NCBI GenBank assembly: GCA_020053565.1
Contig: JAGVMY010000036.1
Span: 1 to 6,516 of the forward strand
Origin: Thermodesulfovibrionales bacterium
GTDB taxonomy: Bacteria > Nitrospirota > Thermodesulfovibrionia > Thermodesulfovibrionales > SM23-35
DNA: 6,516 nt
Direction: 5' to 3'
Shown here: in pieces, positions 4,718 to 6,516 of the stretch
How the letters are laid out: each line of letters opens with the position of its first letter
Position numbering within the stretch: position 1 is the stretch's first letter
Made by a program: the position numbers and the translations under genes
Notes under the pieces: generated by a model
Seen by the model: only the letters and a program-made list of their open reading frames with translations
The model's database searches: none
Told to the model about the DNA's origin: nothing

Positions 4718-5596
4718 TTCAGCAGTGATATGTTTTAAAAATACGGCGTATGCCGGAGGGAGTGTCCTTTTTTTATGGGTTATAATATAAAATCTTCGTT
4801 TCATATGGATATCTGTAAGTTTTATTTCTTTGAGTATTTTATGTTTTAATTCATCAATTACAGCAAACTTTGACAGAATAGAAAATCCCATTCCTGCTTT
4901 TACCGCCTGTTTTATCGCATCAGTAGAACCGAAAATACCCGCAATTTTAATGCTCTCAAGAGAGATGCCTTTGCCCTCCAGAATCTTTTCTGTCTCTTTC
5001 CTTGTACCCGAGCCTTCCTCTCGTAAGACCATGGAGAATGTGATTAACTCCTTTAATGGTATCCTGCTGGACTTTATCAAAGAAGGTGAAGAGACGACGA
5101 TGAGCTCATCTTCCACAAACGGTACATAGTGTATCTGTTCGTTACTGAGTTTTGCACCCACAATTCCCAGAAGTAATTCTTGTTTTGAAACTCTGTCAAC
5201 GATGCCTCTGGAATCAGATATAAGAATCTGAAATGAAACGGATGGATATCTGTTCTGGAATGCTGCCATCAGGGAAGGAAGTAAGTATGTACCCGGGATT
5301 GTACTTGCACCAACAATCAAATCGCCAGTGACCTCTTTCTTGAATTGTCCGATTGTCTCTTTAAGGGTATTGGCTTTTTCTATAATTTCCATTGCATGGC
5401 CGTATAAAACCTCTGACTCTTTGGTAGGAATGATTGTTCTGCCCAATCTGTCAAATAGTTTGCAGCTCAATTCTTCCTCAAGTGACCTGATATGGTCACT
5501 CACAGTTGGCTGTGTAAGGTAAAGTTCCTCTGAAGCCTTAGAGAAGCTTTTGTTTTTGAAAACTGAGGCAAATACCCTGAGCTGATGTATATCCAT
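4703..5596 (-). CDS. LysR-family regulator, selenium-metabolism-associated type
   Basis: A 297-residue LysR-type transcription factor of standard length. The N-terminal winged helix-turn-helix (residues 1-60) reads MDIHQLRVFASVFKNKSFSK, then ASEELYLTQPTVSDHIRSLE and LFDRLGRTIIPT. A linker helix follows, and the effector domain begins near residue 92 with GDLIVGASTIPGTYLLP. This whole pattern matches what I recall of the LysR group annotated as selenium-metabolism-associated, which occurs beside yedE, selD or selA genes. The effector is not known. The ATG at 5596 is the only reasonable start, since an in-frame stop lies seven codons upstream, yet no Shine-Dalgarno precedes it. TAAAAT close to the start may be a -10, giving a very short leader. 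It is divergent from nfi across 44 bp. It may control the yedE operon some 2.7 kb away; that is inference from the family and the shared window. Confidence 0.87.
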   Translation of the reverse strand: MDIHQLRVFASVFKNKSFSKASEELYLTQPTVSDHIRSLEEELSCKLFDRLGRTIIPTKESEVLYGHAMEIIEKANTLKETIGQFKKEVTGDLIVGASTIPGTYLLPSLMAAFQNRYPSVSFQILISDSRGIVDRVSKQELLLGIVGAKLSNEQIHYVPFVEDELIVVSSPSLIKSSRIPLKELITFSMVLREEGSGTRKETEKILEGKGISLESIKIAGIFGSTDAIKQAVKAGMGFSILSKFAVIDELKHKILKEIKLTDIHMKRRFYIITHKKRTLPPAYAVFLKHITAESKNI

Positions 5597-5607
5597 GAAT
5601 AAAATTT

Positions 5608-5624
5608 TAACATATCATGTGTTA
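5608..5624. promoter_or_regulatory. Dyad between lysR and nfi, candidate autoregulatory site
   Basis: TAACA-TATCATG-TGTTA, a 17-bp dyad with 5-bp arms, sits in the middle of the 44-bp divergent gap. LysR proteins usually bind a dyad of about this size upstream of their own gene. It does not fit the strict T-N11-A form, so binding by this regulator is a guess from position. Confidence 0.4.
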
Positions 5625-5640
5625 TTCTTAACCTATATCT

Positions 5641-6300
5641 ATGAAGTGGCCGAAAAATATAACCGAAGCAAAAGAAATTCAAGAGGTTCTTAAGAAGAAA
5701 GTAAGCATTATTCCCCTCAGAAAAAGTCCGGAATATGTTGCGGGTGTTGATGCAGCATTTTTTGAGGATAAGATTATAGGAGTCGCATGTCTTTACAGGT
5801 ACCCTGAGATAATTCTTATCGAAGAGGCATATTCATTAACAGAGGGATCCTTTCCCTATATACCGGGTTTTCTGTCTTTCAGAGAAGGCCCGGCAATCAT
5901 GAAAGCCATCCGTGCCTTGAAGATGAAACCTGATGTAATCCTCTTTGATGGTCAGGGAATTGCACATCCAAAGGGATTGGGAATTGCATCACATATTGGT
6001 GTACTCATTGATATTCCGACCATTGGATGTGCAAAATCAAGACTGGTCGGAAATTACAGAGAGCCCAGGTTGAAAAAAGGGAGCAGGTCTTCTCTAAGCT
6101 ATAACGGAAAAATCGTTGGTGCGGTTTTGCGAACAAAGGATAATGTGAGACCGGTTTTTATTTCACCCGGTCATAGAATTAATCTGAAAAATTCAATAAA
6201 GATTATACTTGGCTGCACGAGTACATATCGAATTCCCGAACCTTTAAGGCGGGCGGATTTTATCTCAAAGAAAATAAAGAGAGAGTTATTAGCAGGTTAA
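5641..6300 (+). CDS. nfi: Endonuclease V (deoxyinosine-specific repair endonuclease)
   Basis: A 219-residue protein of normal length for endonuclease V, which cuts the strand near deoxyinosine left by adenine deamination. All family blocks are visible in order: YVAGVDAAF with the metal-binding D37, FPYIPGFLSFREGP with wedge Y73 and E82, FDGQGIAHPKGLGIASHIG with D103, and DIPTIGCAKSRLVG with K132, followed by PVFISPGHRINL and the C-terminal YRIPEPLRRAD. The enzyme therefore looks active. The ATG at 5641 is the only start available because TAA lies in frame four codons upstream, but no clear Shine-Dalgarno precedes it. It is divergent from lysR and ends 12 bp inside the convergent MTH938-type gene. 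There is no functional link to selenium; it is likely ordinary housekeeping DNA repair. Confidence 0.93.
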   Translation: MKWPKNITEAKEIQEVLKKKVSIIPLRKSPEYVAGVDAAFFEDKIIGVACLYRYPEIILIEEAYSLTEGSFPYIPGFLSFREGPAIMKAIRALKMKPDVILFDGQGIAHPKGLGIASHIGVLIDIPTIGCAKSRLVGNYREPRLKKGSRSSLSYNGKIVGAVLRTKDNVRPVFISPGHRINLKNSIKIILGCTSTYRIPEPLRRADFISKKIKRELLAG

Positions 6301-6516
6301 ATGCAAGGCTGCAATGACGCCCTTATCGTTCTGAAATGTATTGAAGAGCTCAACTGCTTTCTTTGTGCGTTCAATGTGAACCTCGATACCCTTAGATTCG
6401 AGATGTGATAGTGTTTCTTTCGGGACCGACATCCTCCCGAAATAACCCGTACCTATTATAAGGACTTCAGGTTGCGCATCGAGAGCAGTGGTTAAATCAA
6501 TCACCTGAAGATAATG
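6289..6516 (-). CDS. MTH938/DUF498-family protein, C-terminal part, cut by the right window edge
   Basis: The minus-strand frame is open from the right edge to TAA at 6289-6291, giving the last 75 residues of a protein normally about 110-125 long. EVLIIGTGYFGRMSVPKETLSHLE, then GIEVHIERTKKAVELFN and the terminal ALHLTC are the hallmark of the MTH938/DUF498 family (related to human NDUFAF3/C11orf67). Its members have a compact alpha/beta fold and no settled enzymatic function in bacteria. A GTG at 6502-6504 could be read as a start, but the frame continues upstream without a stop, and a start there would remove the conserved N-terminal half, so the gene almost certainly begins outside the window. 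Its 3' end overlaps nfi by 12 bp. Confidence 0.85.
   Translation of the reverse strand, partial: HYLQVIDLTTALDAQPEVLIIGTGYFGRMSVPKETLSHLESKGIEVHIERTKKAVELFNTFQNDKGVIAALHLTC

Noticed and set aside
6289..6504. Complete 71-residue gene starting at GTG 6502-6504
   Set aside because: The frame is open upstream to the window edge and the family's N-terminal part would be missing, so it is treated as a partial gene.

Overview
The window looks like chromosomal DNA of an anaerobic, selenium-using bacterium of low to moderate GC. The gene set (selenium-type YedE, a lone TusA-like protein, DUF3343, a LysR regulator of the selenium-associated type, a CobN-like protein with a C-terminal membrane anchor) and the frequent AGA/AGG/ATA codons suggest a Nitrospirota (Thermodesulfovibrio-like) or Desulfobacterota lineage. 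This placement is an inference from gene content. No marker gene is present.

Left part (1-1977, minus strand): a tight operon read right to left. It contains a YedE-family putative selenium transporter, a 71-residue TusA/SirA-like protein with the CPxP motif, a Cys-rich DUF3343 protein, and a fourth gene that starts inside the DUF3343 stop region and runs off the left edge. A TTGACA-N17-TTAGAT promoter candidate lies upstream of yedE. Import of a selenium (or sulfur) species followed by handling on small carrier proteins is the natural reading.

Middle (1978-2998): a 300-bp divergent control region rich in dyads, then two small plus-strand genes. One encodes a 65-residue helical protein with an HNxEH motif; the other encodes a 95-residue protein I do not recognise. 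Two related nested hairpins, each with the core TGCACC-N5-GGTGCA and each followed by a T-rich tract, sit at 2211-2263 and 2873-2922. A short reading frame resembling the beginning of a CooT-type nickel protein overlaps the start of the 95-residue gene. This section looks rearranged.

Right part (2999-6516): the C-terminal half only of a CobN-like chelatase, with a C-terminal transmembrane anchor. It meets a minus-strand LysR regulator tail to tail with a 15-bp overlap. The regulator is divergent from endonuclease V (nfi), which in turn overlaps, tail to tail by 12 bp, a minus-strand MTH938/DUF498 gene cut by the right edge.

The most coherent biology is the selenium theme: the yedE-tusA-DUF3343 operon plus a nearby LysR regulator of the kind associated with selenium metabolism. 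The least explained parts are the duplicated hairpin and the 5'-truncated cobN, whose upstream sequence seems to come from elsewhere. No tRNA, rRNA, CRISPR array or insertion sequence was seen.
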